In this document: positions 26,203-34,579 of the stretch, piece after piece
How the letters are laid out: the number at the start of each line of letters is the position of its first letter
Numbering within the stretch: position 1 is the first letter of the stretch
Origin: Actinomycetes bacterium
Lineage (GTDB): Bacteria; Actinomycetota; Acidimicrobiia; Acidimicrobiales; RAAP-2
Direction of reading: 5' to 3'
Assembly: GCA_021791615.1 (NCBI GenBank)
Contig: JAJYWG010000065.1
Location: 1-39,409 of the forward strand
DNA: 39,409 nucleotides
Program-made: the position numbers and the translations under genes
The notes under the pieces: generated by a model
What the model was told of the DNA's origin: nothing
Databases searched by the model: none
What the model saw: only the letters and a program-made list of their open reading frames with translations

Positions 26203-26853
26203 CTATCGAGCAACATCGACCCAGCCTCCGTCGCTGCTCCACCGCCGCACGACCCGAGCAGGGACTCCGGCCGCCACGCAATGATCCGGTAGCTCACCTC
26301 GGACGACCGCTCCGGCGGCGACCACGACGTGCTCGCCGATCTGGCTTCCGGGGAGGACGACCACGTTGGCGCCGAGCCAGCTACCGCTGCCGATCCGCAC
26401 CGCAGACTCGACCGGCCACTGCCGCCCGATGGGCATCGCCGGGTCGAGGTAGCTGTGGTTCTGGTCCGTGATGTAGACGTATGGGCCAGTCTGGATGTCG
26501 TCACCCAGCTCGATGCTCCAGTGCCCGATGATGTGGCTACCCCTTCCGATCACGCATCGGTCACCTATTCGCACCACCGGGTTCGACGCCATCTGCTGGC
26601 CCGGTGCCATCCCGGCCGTGACACATGCGTAGGGCCCGATCATCGTGCCCGCCCCGATGTGGACGTAGTGCTCGTTGTAGAGCGCTCCCTGCGGGAAAGC
26701 GAGCATGCTCCCTTCCCCGAGTGCCCCGAAACGCCGCCCGCGCGCGTCATCGGGGCCGATCACTCCCACGTCCCCCGCCAATTCCCATGCCCAGCGGACA
26801 GCGCCTGCAGCGACGCGTCGGAAGGCCGGGGGGAAGGAGCGACCCAACGTCAT
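26203..26853 (-). CDS. Hexapeptide-repeat (left-handed beta-helix) acyltransferase
   Basis: 216 residues. Repeats of the [LIV]G-x4 type run from about residue 60 to 200: VHIGAGTMIGPYACV, VRIGDRCVIGRGSHI, IELGDDIQTGPYVYI, then TDQNHSYLDP with the catalytic-type His loop, VRIGSGSWLGANVVVLPGSQIGEHVVVAAGAVV, and the closing CVAAGVPARVVRRW. This is the fold of CoA-dependent O-acetyltransferases acting on sugars or similar acceptors. The acceptor is unknown. There is no pathway cluster around it; it lies upstream of the four-TM gene on the same strand. Confidence 0.88.
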   Translation of the reverse strand: MTLGRSFPPAFRRVAAGAVRWAWELAGDVGVIGPDDARGRRFGALGEGSMLAFPQGALYNEHYVHIGAGTMIGPYACVTAGMAPGQQMASNPVVRIGDRCVIGRGSHIIGHWSIELGDDIQTGPYVYITDQNHSYLDPAMPIGRQWPVESAVRIGSGSWLGANVVVLPGSQIGEHVVVAAGAVVRGELPDHCVAAGVPARVVRRWSSDGGWVDVAR

Positions 26854-27028
26854 CGCTCGACCCTAATCTTTCGAGGCTCGATCCCGCCCACCCCAACGCT
26901 CCGGCGGGTGGGAAGCCGCCGGCGGCGGTCGTTGCTCGGGTGAAGTGCCCGATGGGATACTCGGCCGAGGGCACGAGCCGAGGGACGGTCTCGCTCCGTT
27001 CAATCTCTCGCACCCAGGACTGGAGGCC

Positions 27029-28333
27029 ATGATCGTCATGCTGACCCGGACAGGCGCAAGCAGCCCGGGGGGCACAGAAGGCACACAGCGCGAGCAACCT
27101 CCTTCACGTCCGTGCCATCCGTGCCGTCCGTGCCCACCCGGCCGCCAACGACGACCCCCTGCTCGCGCCCGCCGAGCCTCACGCCTCGGCGGATCAGCAC
27201 CTCTGCTCAGGTGGCGTGCGCTGGCCTTGCTCGGAGCCGGCGCTCTGGTCCTCGCCGCTTGCGGTGGCGCGACGACGACCCATCGAGACGCTGCGCCCAA
27301 GGCCGCCAGCACCACGACCACCCACTCGACCGCTACGGCGGCCCTCTGCCCCCTCACCGGGGCGCCGGTCCCCGGAGGCGGGGCCGTCCCCCAGCGCCCG
27401 GCGCTGGCTGTGAAGGTCGACAACTACCCCGCAGCCCGGCCGCAGTCCGGTCTCACACGGGCTGACATCGTCTTCGAGGAGCCGGTCGAAGGGAGGATCA
27501 CCCGGTACGTCGCCGTGTTCCAGTGCCAGCAAGCAGCGCTGATCGGACCCATCCGATCAGCGCGCAACATCGACATCGGAATACTCGGGGAATTCGGGAA
27601 GCCGATCTTGGCGCACATGGGTGGCATCCCGCCGGTCCTGGCCAATATCGACGCGTCCCCGATCATCGACCTCAATTTGATCGACCACGGGACACTCACC
27701 CATCAGATGCCTGGCCGCGTCGCCCCATATTCGACCTACTCGGCGACTGCCAGCCTGTGGGGCGCGTTCCCCACCGACACGACAGTGCCCGCTCCGGTGT
27801 TCTCCTACTCCTCCAGCGTCCCTACCGGTCATGACGTGTCGGCGGTCTCGAAGATCGCCATCCCATTTTCGAGCGAGTCCAACGTCGTCTGGAAGTTCAA
27901 CCCCGGCCTCGACGAGTTCCAGCGGTATTACGGCACAACCCCGGACAAGTTGAGCAATGGGGTCCAGAACAGCGCGGCCAACGTCGTTGTCCAAGAAGTC
28001 CAGATCACCTACGGGCCGTGGGTCGAGAACGCCACAGGTGGGCTGGAGGTCCAGGCCAACCTCTACACAGATGCCAGTGGCCTGGCCCTCGTGTTCCGCA
28101 ACGGCGCCGAGATCACCGGCACGTGGTCGCGCTCGTCTCTCGGCCAGGCCACCCAGTTCACGTCCACGACAGGGCAGCCGATCTCTCTCCAGCCCGGTCC
28201 GACCTGGGTGGAGATCGTGCCGAACACAGTGACCGTCACCGCGACCGCGCCCACCGCGGGGTCGGGCGGCAGCGCTCCTCCGGTGCCGACGACCACCACG
28301 ACCCACCCGCGCACGTCCAACCACAAGAAATAG
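27029..28333 (+). CDS. DUF3048-family lipoprotein (YerB-like)
   Basis: About 434 residues from ATG 27029 (GGAGG just upstream; ATG 27038 is equally possible, and the frame is open back to 26945). Hydrophobic LALLGAGALVLAAC ends in a lipobox Cys, about residue 78, so the N-region before it is unusually long and Arg/Pro-rich. The DUF3048 signature follows: CPLTGAPV, PALAVKVDN, PQSGLTRADIVFEEPVEGRITRY, IGPIRSARNIDI, LAHMGGIPPVL, and a C-terminal half with WKFNP, NVVVQEVQI and PTWVEIVP. The tail is Thr-rich and ends NHKK. DUF3048 proteins are secreted or surface lipoproteins without an agreed biochemical role. Confidence 0.88.
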   Translation: MIVMLTRTGASSPGGTEGTQREQPPSRPCHPCRPCPPGRQRRPPARARRASRLGGSAPLLRWRALALLGAGALVLAACGGATTTHRDAAPKAASTTTTHSTATAALCPLTGAPVPGGGAVPQRPALAVKVDNYPAARPQSGLTRADIVFEEPVEGRITRYVAVFQCQQAALIGPIRSARNIDIGILGEFGKPILAHMGGIPPVLANIDASPIIDLNLIDHGTLTHQMPGRVAPYSTYSATASLWGAFPTDTTVPAPVFSYSSSVPTGHDVSAVSKIAIPFSSESNVVWKFNPGLDEFQRYYGTTPDKLSNGVQNSAANVVVQEVQITYGPWVENATGGLEVQANLYTDASGLALVFRNGAEITGTWSRSSLGQATQFTSTTGQPISLQPGPTWVEIVPNTVTVTATAPTAGSGGSAPPVPTTTTTHPRTSNHKK

Positions 28334-28352
28334 GGGTCGCACGACGCATCTC

Positions 28353-28388
28353 GACCAGCCGCTCCCGGACGACCAGCCGCCCCCGGAC
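28353..28388. repeat. Two tandem 18-bp units in a convergent gap
   Basis: GACCAGCCGC(T/C)CCCGGAC is repeated twice head to tail between the DUF3048 and P450 genes, which converge with a 58-base gap. No T-tailed terminator is evident. Confidence 0.6.
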
Positions 28389-28391
28389 GGC

Positions 28392-29708
28392 TCACGTGGA
28401 TGGCGGCATCAACTTCCTGCGGAAGCTCACCGGCATGTGCGACACACCGGCATGCTTGTTCGTCCGGACCCTGGTGATCGGCCCCTCGAGGACGAAGCCC
28501 TCGAAGCGGTCCAGTAGCTCGCGGACCATGATGCGGATCTCCATGCGCGCGAGGTTCGCCCCGAGGCAGAAGTGGGACTTGAAGCCGAAGGCAAGGTGGG
28601 GATTGGGATCCCGCCTGATGTCGAAGGTGAAGGGGTCGGCGAAGACCGACTCGTCGAAATTGGCCGACATCCACCACAGCGTCACCTTGTCGCCGGCTGC
28701 CAGGATCTCGCCGCCTAGCTCCGTCGGCGCAGTGACGGTACGCCGGTTGTAGAGCGTCGGGCTCGTCCAGCGAAGGATCTCCTCGGTCGCGCTGGCGAGC
28801 AGGGAACGGTCGGCGGTGAGCGCTGCGAGCTGGTCGGGGTGCTCGATCAGCGCGGCCACCCCGAGCGCGATGGCATTGCGCGTCGTCTCGCTGCCGGCTG
28901 CGATGAGCAGCGAGAAGAACATGGTGAGCTCGAGCGCCGACAGTGGCTCGAGACGCCCGTCCTCCCCTTCCACCTGCGCATGGACCAGGACAGAGAGAAT
29001 GTCCTCGGCGGGTCGGGCCCGCTTGTCGGCGATGAGGGCTTCGGCGTAGGAAGCCATGGCCGTGGCTGCCTCCTGGGTCGCCGAGGTCTCCTCGCCCAGC
29101 TCGCGGTCTTCGTAAGCCAAAGTGGCGTTGGTCCATGCCACAAGGAGATGGCGGTCGGCGGCAGGCACGCCGAGGAGCTGCAGGGTCGCCTGGATGGGGA
29201 GCTCCACTGCCACCTGCGAGAGAAAGTCACAGCTTCCGGTGGATTCCACCGAGTCGGCCGCAGTGTCGAGGATGGCCCGGGCGCGAGCGGTGAGCTCTGC
29301 CTCCATGGCTGCGAGGGCCTTCGGGGACACCGCCGGGGTCACGAGCCGCCGTACCCGGTGGTGTCGGGGGTCGTCGGTCATGTTGAGCAGCACTCCGGCG
29401 GCGAACCCGTAGGGCAGGTCCTGGAGGATGGTCCCCCCGCCGTCGGCGCCCGGAGCGCGCTCGGACGAGAACGTCTTGGCGTCGGACGCGGCAGCCAGCA
29501 CGTCGGCGTGACGGCTCAGTACCCAGAACCCGACGCCGTCGGGCGTGTGCACGGTCGGACGGTGCCACCAGACCGGGGCCTCGTGGCGGAGGGTCCGAAG
29601 CTCCTCGTGAGGAAAACCGGCGACGAATCGATCGAGATCCGTGAGGTCGATGTCCTCCAGCCGCACGCGCCCTCCTTGGCCCGCCCCCGGCGACACGTCG
29701 GCCGGCAC
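28392..29708 (-). CDS. Cytochrome P450
   Basis: 438 residues, soluble bacterial P450. The I-helix is LLIAAGSETTRNAI with the oxygen-activating acid/Thr pair; the K-helix ExxR is EEILRW; the meander holds TLYNRRTVTAPTELGG; the haem loop is FGFKSHFCLGANLARME with the proximal Cys. The sequence around DKVTLWWMSANFDESVF and RRDPNPHLAFGF resembles actinobacterial CYP125/CYP142-like steroid or fatty-acid hydroxylases, but the substrate cannot be set from this. One oddity: the usual Gly two residues before the His of the haem loop (FGxGxHxC) is Lys. No ferredoxin or reductase gene is adjacent. Confidence 0.93.
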   Translation of the reverse strand: MPADVSPGAGQGGRVRLEDIDLTDLDRFVAGFPHEELRTLRHEAPVWWHRPTVHTPDGVGFWVLSRHADVLAAASDAKTFSSERAPGADGGGTILQDLPYGFAAGVLLNMTDDPRHHRVRRLVTPAVSPKALAAMEAELTARARAILDTAADSVESTGSCDFLSQVAVELPIQATLQLLGVPAADRHLLVAWTNATLAYEDRELGEETSATQEAATAMASYAEALIADKRARPAEDILSVLVHAQVEGEDGRLEPLSALELTMFFSLLIAAGSETTRNAIALGVAALIEHPDQLAALTADRSLLASATEEILRWTSPTLYNRRTVTAPTELGGEILAAGDKVTLWWMSANFDESVFADPFTFDIRRDPNPHLAFGFKSHFCLGANLARMEIRIMVRELLDRFEGFVLEGPITRVRTNKHAGVSHMPVSFRRKLMPPST

Positions 29709-29783
29709 GAGGGTTGCGCACCGGCCCGCCGGGCCGCCTTCCCCCGAGTGTAACGAGGTTACAGGGAGGCTGGCGGGCTGCCC

Positions 29784-30860
29784 TCAGTCGACCAGGGAAA
29801 TCGGCTGACCGTCGGGGTCGGCACCGGCCGGCACCGTGCCGGGCTCCCCGGTCGGATCAGCCGCAGCCTCGTCGGACGGTGCCAGGCGCTGGCGTACCCG
29901 ATCGTCGATCTCGGCCATGAGCTGCGGGCTCTCCCGGAGGAACGTCTTGACGTTCTCACGACCTTGGCCGAGCTGCTCCCCCTCGTACGTGAACCACGCG
30001 CCGGACTTCTTCACCAGCCCAAGGTCCACCGCGACGTCGAGGAGGGACCCCTCCCGGCTGATCCCGCTGCCGTACATGATGTCGAACTCGGCTTGCTGGA
30101 AGGGACGGGCACACTTGTTCTTCACCACTTTCACCCGGGTCCGGCTCCCGATCATCTCCGCGCCGTCCTTGATGGTCTCGATACGGCGGATGTCCAAGCG
30201 GACCGACGAGTAGAACTTGAGCGCCCGCCCGCCTGGGGTGGTCTCGGGAGACCCGTACATCACGCCGATCTTCTCCCGGAGCTGGTTGATAAAGATGGCG
30301 ATGGTGTTCGACTTGCTCAAGGTCCCAGTGAGCTTGCGGAGGGCCTGGGACATGAGCCGGGCCTGGAGGCCCACATGGGAGTCCCCCATCTCCCCTTCGA
30401 TCTCGGCCCGCGGGGTGAGCGCGGCCACCGAGTCGATGACCAGCACGTCGAGCGCACCCGAGCGGATCAGCATGTCGGAGATCTCCAGTGCCTGCTCGCC
30501 GGTGTCGGGCTGGGAGATGAGGAGGTCGTCCACGTTCACCCCGATCGCCCGGGCGTAGACCGGGTCCATGGCGTGCTCGGCGTCGATGTACGCGCAGATG
30601 CCGCCGTTGCGCTGGGCTTCGGCGACGCAGTGCATGGCGAGGGTCGACTTGCCCGAGGACTCGGGGCCGAAGATCTCCACCACTCTCCCGCGCGGCAGGC
30701 CGCCGATGCCCAGCGCCAGGTCGAGGGAGAGCGCTCCGGTGGGGATGGCCTCGATCCCCATGCTGATGTCGTCGCCCATGCGCATGACCGAGCCCTTGCC
30801 GAACTGCTTCTCGATTTGGCTCAGCGCCATGTCCAGTGCCTTGTCTCTCTCGTCTGCCAT
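29784..30860 (-). CDS. recA: Recombinase A
   Basis: 358 residues, full length without an intein. Walker A is GPESSGKST; Walker B ends in [24 protein letters not shown]; loop L1 and L2 regions are present ([37 protein letters not shown]). RecA forms filaments on ssDNA for strand exchange and stimulates LexA self-cleavage in the SOS response. ATG 30860 has AGGAGG ten bases upstream. A LexA box and -10 element lie about 160 bases upstream. No recX follows in the window; the next gene on this strand is a P450. Confidence 0.98.
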   Translation of the reverse strand: MADERDKALDMALSQIEKQFGKGSVMRMGDDISMGIEAIPTGALSLDLALGIGGLPRGRVVEIFGPESSGKSTLAMHCVAEAQRNGGICAYIDAEHAMDPVYARAIGVNVDDLLISQPDTGEQALEISDMLIRSGALDVLVIDSVAALTPRAEIEGEMGDSHVGLQARLMSQALRKLTGTLSKSNTIAIFINQLREKIGVMYGSPETTPGGRALKFYSSVRLDIRRIETIKDGAEMIGSRTRVKVVKNKCARPFQQAEFDIMYGSGISREGSLLDVAVDLGLVKKSGAWFTYEGEQLGQGRENVKTFLRESPQLMAEIDDRVRQRLAPSDEAAADPTGEPGTVPAGADPDGQPISLVD

Positions 30861-31011
30861 TGCTGCTCAGCCTCCTCGTGCTCGGTCGGGTCCGGTCGGC
30901 CGCTGGACGGCCTGGCGGGGTGAGTTCGTTGCGGTGGTCGATGGTAGGGACAGGGTGTGACGGCGAGCACCGGGCGACCCGGGGGCCTGCGGTGCGGAGC
31001 CGACGCAAGGT

Positions 31012-31017
31012 ACTCTA
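31012..31017 (-). promoter_or_regulatory. recA -10 element
   Basis: The minus strand reads TAGAGT five bases downstream of the LexA box, about 150 bases before the recA ATG. Its position relative to the operator suits repression by LexA. Confidence 0.45.
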
Positions 31018-31021
31018 CAGG

Positions 31022-31035
31022 CGAACAGGTGTTCG
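31022..31035 (-). promoter_or_regulatory. SOS box (LexA operator) of recA
   Basis: CGAACAGGTGTTCG is a perfect dyad matching the Gram-positive/actinobacterial SOS consensus CGAAC-N4-GTTCG. It lies in the 196-base gap between thpR and recA. The predicted -10 is immediately downstream. Confidence 0.85.
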
Positions 31036-31056
31036 CTGGTGGATGGTCGCCGCACG

Positions 31057-31569
31057 TCACCCAACGGTCGCTCGGGCGACGATCTCGTAGCGGGCGCCCG
31101 CCGGGCCCGCCGGCGATGCCACCAGGGTCAGCGCGTCCACCCGCCATCGGGCGGTCACCGGTATGCCGACGAGAGCTGGGGGCACCCCGCCGCGGGCCCG
31201 AGCCACGGTGACGTGGCCTGCGAACGGCGTCGGATCGAATTCGAGGTGACGACCGAGCGCCGCCGTGCGGGCGGCGGACGCGGCGGCTTCCAACCCGGTG
31301 ACCGGGACACAGAGCACCGACCGGCCGAGGACCGCCGTGGCTGGGCCGGCGATCGCCTCCGGTGCCTCCGCCACACGGTGGGCGGCGTCGACCAGCGCGG
31401 CCCGGGCCTCCTGCTCGCCTTTTGGACATGCGACGTCGCCGAGGAACGCCAAGGTCACGTGCAGGCGTTCGGGGGTGGTCCACCGGGCGCTGCGGACGAC
31501 CGGGCGAGGGATCGCCCCCAATGAGGCTTTCGCTCGAGGTGTCGGCCACACGGCAAAAAAAAGCCGCAC
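31057..31569 (-). CDS. thpR: RNA 2',3'-cyclic phosphodiesterase (LigT/ThpR family)
   Basis: 170 residues of the 2H phosphoesterase family. The two HxTx motifs are both present: LHVTLAFLGDV (about residue 36) and GHVTVARARGG (about 117). The family opens 2',3'-cyclic phosphates on RNA; its physiological role is unclear. It starts at GTG 31569 with the typical MRLFFAVWP opening. An eight-base homopolymer (31555-31562) lies in codons 3-5 and could be prone to slippage. It is upstream of recA on the same strand, but the recA promoter sits between them. Confidence 0.9.
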   Translation of the reverse strand: MRLFFAVWPTPRAKASLGAIPRPVVRSARWTTPERLHVTLAFLGDVACPKGEQEARAALVDAAHRVAEAPEAIAGPATAVLGRSVLCVPVTGLEAAASAARTAALGRHLEFDPTPFAGHVTVARARGGVPPALVGIPVTARWRVDALTLVASPAGPAGARYEIVARATVG

Positions 31570-31751
31570 GGCACCAGTCTGACCCGTGGCAGTGCCCGAT
31601 GTCGCGACCGGCTGCTATTCCTGATGACGCGCCCTGCCAGTCCCCCTGGAGCCTGCAGGCCGACATCGCACCCACCGGGGCGGACCGGATCGGCTCGCCC
31701 TGGGCACACGACGGTGCCACGGAGCCGTCGAGCAGAGCTGGGGAGCGAACG

Positions 31752-32249
31752 ATGCGGGCACGAGACACCGGGAGATCTGGCACGGACCGGGGCGATGCTT
31801 CCGGCCGGACCGAGCGAGCCGAGCTGGCCGAGCGAGCCGAGCTGGCCGAGCGAGCCGAGCTGGCGCAACTGGCAGCACGGATCGCGCGCCTGGAGCACGC
31901 CATGGCGACGGTCCAGAAGGCACTCGGGGGCCTGGGCCATGAGGTCCGCACCGGCCGGCTGGTCGTGATCGACGACCACGGGGACGCGGTGCTCACCGCT
32001 GAGTGCGTCGGCGGCACCACGGAGCTACGGGTCGAGATCCCGAGCGGATCGGTCGGGAGGAGCACCGCGGCGGTCCTCTACGCCGGCGACCCGGCCAGGG
32101 CACAGGAGCGTGCAGGGGTGCCGTGCGAGCTCGGGCCGGCAGTGGGCCTGCAAGTGTGGGCGGACGGCGATGCCGTCGCCGAGCTCGATGCCTGGCCCGG
32201 CACCGACGGCCGGTGGCGAGCCCGGCTCCACCTCGACGCTGGGCCGTGA
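31752..32249 (+). CDS. Hypothetical protein with a repeat-built coiled coil
   Basis: 165 residues, family not recognised. The N-terminus is charged. Residues about 19-55 form a likely coiled coil made from ELAERA repeats and RIARLEHAMATVQKALGGLGHEV. The C-terminal half (RLVVIDDHGDAVLTAE...LRVEIPSG...VGLQVWADGDAVAELDAW...WRARLHLD) looks like a small beta domain. I chose ATG 31752; the frame is open upstream across thpR, but that part is antisense to a solid gene. No Shine-Dalgarno is clear. Some risk remains that it is not expressed. Confidence 0.55.
   Translation: MRARDTGRSGTDRGDASGRTERAELAERAELAERAELAQLAARIARLEHAMATVQKALGGLGHEVRTGRLVVIDDHGDAVLTAECVGGTTELRVEIPSGSVGRSTAAVLYAGDPARAQERAGVPCELGPAVGLQVWADGDAVAELDAWPGTDGRWRARLHLDAGP
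31811..31864 (+). repeat. Three perfect 18-bp tandem repeats
   Basis: CGAGCGAGCCGAGCTGGC occurs three times without mismatch inside the coiled-coil gene. Each copy adds six residues, so copy-number change keeps the frame. Confidence 0.85.
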
Positions 32250-32323
32250 CCGAGCGCGGACCGCAAGCCCATGCCTTCAGGCGTGGGAGGAAGTCAACTC
32301 TACCAGGACGACGCTACCTATCA

Positions 32324-32333
32324 GTCTGTAGAC
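32324..32333. promoter_or_regulatory. Dyad GTCT-GT-AGAC upstream of the XRE gene
   Basis: A short inverted repeat in an A+T-richer patch (32290-32350), 31 bases before the XRE start. This is where an autoregulated XRE/C-protein operator would be expected. TACCTA just upstream could be a -10. Confidence 0.3.
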
Positions 32334-32363
32334 CTTTCAGTAGCAATTCGCCAGGGTGGTCGT

Positions 32364-32585
32364 GTGGACGGCGACCTCCAGAAGCGGTTCGGAGCGAACC
32401 TCCGGGCCGTCCGGCGGGCGAAGGGGATGAGCCAGGAGGAGTTCGCCGAGCACTTGGGCTGCCACCGGACGTACGTGGGGGGACTCGAGCGCGGGGAGAG
32501 GAACGTGTCCCTGCGAACGCTCGACCGCCTCGCCGGCGAGCTGGGAGTCGATCCGATCAGCCTCCTCCAGGACCCGAGTCCCTGA
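32364..32585 (+). CDS. Small XRE-family HTH regulator, controller-protein-like
   Basis: 73 residues from GTG 32364; the entire protein is one Cro/CI-type helix-turn-helix. FGANLRAVRRAKGMSQEEFAEHLGCHRTYVGGLERGERNVSLRTLDRLAGELGVDPISLL matches the pattern of restriction-modification controller (C) proteins and related orphan regulators, especially HRTYV--LERG-RNVSL. No restriction or methylase gene is nearby. A longer in-frame start at 32271 would add a non-conserved extension through the promoter-like patch. Its last 29 bases overlap the 3' end of cinA, convergently. Confidence 0.8.
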   Translation: MDGDLQKRFGANLRAVRRAKGMSQEEFAEHLGCHRTYVGGLERGERNVSLRTLDRLAGELGVDPISLLQDPSP

Positions 32586-33969
32586 TCCGGGTACCGGCCG
32601 GCTGCTCGTCGTCCGACAGCCGCCGGCGAAGGAGGTCCAGAGCCGAGATGGCCGAGTACTGGCGGACGCGTGCACGATCGCCGGGGAGGGAGAGGGTGCT
32701 GGTGACGACCTCGCCTCCAGGCAGTGCCAGCCCCACGTGGACGCGCCCTGGGGCCACCCCTTCTTCGGCATCGGGTCCGGCCACGCCCGTGATGCCCAGA
32801 CCGACGTCGGCACCGAGCACCCGAGCGGCGCCGCAGGCCATCGCCGCTGCGGCCGGCTCGCTCACGACCGGTCCCGCTGGCACGCCGAGGACCTCGCGTT
32901 TGACTGCCGGGTCATAGGCGACGACCCCTCCGCGGAACCATCGGCTCGCCCCTGCGACGTCCACCAGCCGTGACGCGATGAGCCCTCCGGTCACGGACTC
33001 CGCCGTCCCGAGGGTGAGCCCGCGCTCGATCAGCAAGGCGGCGATCGCCGTCTCCATGGTCTCGTCGTCCACCCCGAACACGATGTTGCCGAAGCGCTCT
33101 CGGATCACCTCGCGGACGGCCAGCTCCTCGGTGGCGAGCAGGTGGACGGCCGCCTCGACGTCGAGTGCGCGAGCCGTCAGGCGGACCTTGATCCCTTCGA
33201 TGCCACTGGCCAGGAACGCCAGGGTCAGCGCTCCACCTCGTGGGCCACCCCGAGCTGGATCGTCGGTCTGGCTGCCGGGTACGGCTGGGGGCCGCTCAGG
33301 GCTCTGGGCGTCGTCGAGCGTGCCGTCTCGGGTGCGGCTGGCAGCGCCGAGGGCGTCAAAGCGACCTTGGAGGGCTTCGGCCAGTGCGGACTCGCTCGCC
33401 CCCCAGGTGCGCAGGACCCGGCTCACGATGACCCCGAGCTCACCGAGCTCCGCCTGGCGACGGCGAAGGTCGGGCGATATGGCCCGTTCGAACATGTCGG
33501 CCATCTCGTGCGGAACTCCGGGCACGGCGTAGAGCACCTTGTGCCCCACCGGGCAGATCAAGCCCGGCGCGGTGCCACGGGTCGGCTCGATCACTTCGGC
33601 CCCGACCGGCACGTCGGCCTGCCGGGCGTTGGACTCGGGCATCTCCCTGCCCCGGGAGCCGAACATGCCGGCGATGCGCGCCACGATCGCCTCGTCGCGA
33701 ACAAGTGCCACGTTCATCACCTCGGCGACGGCCTCGCGGGTGATGTCGTCTTGGGTGGGGCCGAGGCCGCCACAGACGATCACCGCGTCCGCGCGGGCGA
33801 GCGCAGTCCGCAGCGCGAGCACGATTCGGGCGTGATTGTCCCCGACTGCCTGGTGGAAATGGGAGTCCACGCCGGCTGCGGCCAGCGCCTGTCCGAGCCA
33901 AGCCGAATTGGTGTCGGCGATCTGCCCCAAGAGGAGCTCGGTGCCCACGGCGACGATCTCAACCCTCAT
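32557..33969 (-). CDS. cinA: CinA: competence/damage-inducible protein with NMN deamidase domain
   Basis: 470 residues. The N-terminal molybdopterin-binding-like domain has VAVGTELLLGQIADTNSAWLG, IVCGGLGPTQDDITREAVAE and LYAVPGVPHEM. The C-terminal CinA domain (nicotinamide-nucleotide amidase) has TAESVTGGLIASRLVDVAGASRWFRGGVVAYDPAVKREVLGV, VSEPAAAAMACGA and GLGITGVAGPDAEEG. It recycles NMN in the pyridine nucleotide cycle. The middle contains a low-complexity Gly/Pro/Asp insertion of about 40 residues (RTRDGTLDDAQ...ARGGPRGG). It follows pgsA by 13 bases in the rimO-pgsA-cinA operon. Confidence 0.95.
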   Translation of the reverse strand: MRVEIVAVGTELLLGQIADTNSAWLGQALAAAGVDSHFHQAVGDNHARIVLALRTALARADAVIVCGGLGPTQDDITREAVAEVMNVALVRDEAIVARIAGMFGSRGREMPESNARQADVPVGAEVIEPTRGTAPGLICPVGHKVLYAVPGVPHEMADMFERAISPDLRRRQAELGELGVIVSRVLRTWGASESALAEALQGRFDALGAASRTRDGTLDDAQSPERPPAVPGSQTDDPARGGPRGGALTLAFLASGIEGIKVRLTARALDVEAAVHLLATEELAVREVIRERFGNIVFGVDDETMETAIAALLIERGLTLGTAESVTGGLIASRLVDVAGASRWFRGGVVAYDPAVKREVLGVPAGPVVSEPAAAAMACGAARVLGADVGLGITGVAGPDAEEGVAPGRVHVGLALPGGEVVTSTLSLPGDRARVRQYSAISALDLLRRRLSDDEQPAGTRIRDSGPGGG

Positions 33970-33982
33970 GACGGCTCAAGTC

Positions 33983-34579
33983 TCATGACGGTCCACCGCC
34001 CAGCCCGCCGGCGGCAGGTGGCCTCGCTGCGGAGCGTCCATCCGCCATGTACTGCAGCCCGGTCGCGACGGTGAGCGCCGCCGCCGCCCAGATGAAGGCG
34101 AGCTGCAGCGTCGACTGGTGGGCGAGCGGCGGGAGCAAGCAGGTGGCGATGGCCAGGTCTTGGAGCAGGGTCTTGATCTTCGCCGAGCGTCGAGCCGGGA
34201 TCGAGATGCCTCGGCGGCCCACCCACGAGCGATAGGCGCTCATGCCCACCTCTCGGAGGATGATGAGCACGACGGGTGCCCATGGCAGGCGGCCCTGGGC
34301 TGCCAGGGTGATCATCGCTCCGAGGACCACGGCTTTGTCCGCGAGGGGGTCGAGGAAAGCTCCTGAGCGAGTGGTGCCCTGGCGTCGTGCCAGCCAGCCG
34401 TCCACCCCGTCGCTCCCCGCCAGCACGACCCCGACGACGACGGTGATCCAGCTCGCTCCCCTGGCGAGGATCAACGCGACGAAGACCGGGGTACCGAGCA
34501 GGCGCGCCACGGTGAGCGCGTTCGCCGGGGTCGCGAGCGCCGAGGGGCCGAAGCTGGGCTGGCCGGCCGCGTCGGTCAC
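33983..34579 (-). CDS. pgsA: CDP-diacylglycerol-glycerol-3-phosphate 3-phosphatidyltransferase
   Basis: 198 residues, integral membrane CDP-alcohol phosphotransferase making phosphatidylglycerol-phosphate. The N-terminal NALTVARLLGTPVF and the catalytic motif DGWLARRQGTTRSGAFLDPLADK are clear. The spacing between AR and the following Gly is seven residues rather than the eight of the textbook DG-x2-AR-x8-G-x3-D-x3-D motif. Several hydrophobic spans follow. GTG 34579 overlaps the rimO stop in a GTGA junction, so translation is probably coupled. Operon position next to rimO and cinA is typical of actinobacteria and supports PgsA over other family members. Confidence 0.92.
   Translation of the reverse strand: MTDAAGQPSFGPSALATPANALTVARLLGTPVFVALILARGASWITVVVGVVLAGSDGVDGWLARRQGTTRSGAFLDPLADKAVVLGAMITLAAQGRLPWAPVVLIILREVGMSAYRSWVGRRGISIPARRSAKIKTLLQDLAIATCLLPPLAHQSTLQLAFIWAAAALTVATGLQYMADGRSAARPPAAGGLGGGPS

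Noticed and set aside
28063..29136. 357-codon open frame on the minus strand overlapping P450 and DUF3048 genes
   Set aside because: It spans two supported genes in the wrong frame and has shadow composition.
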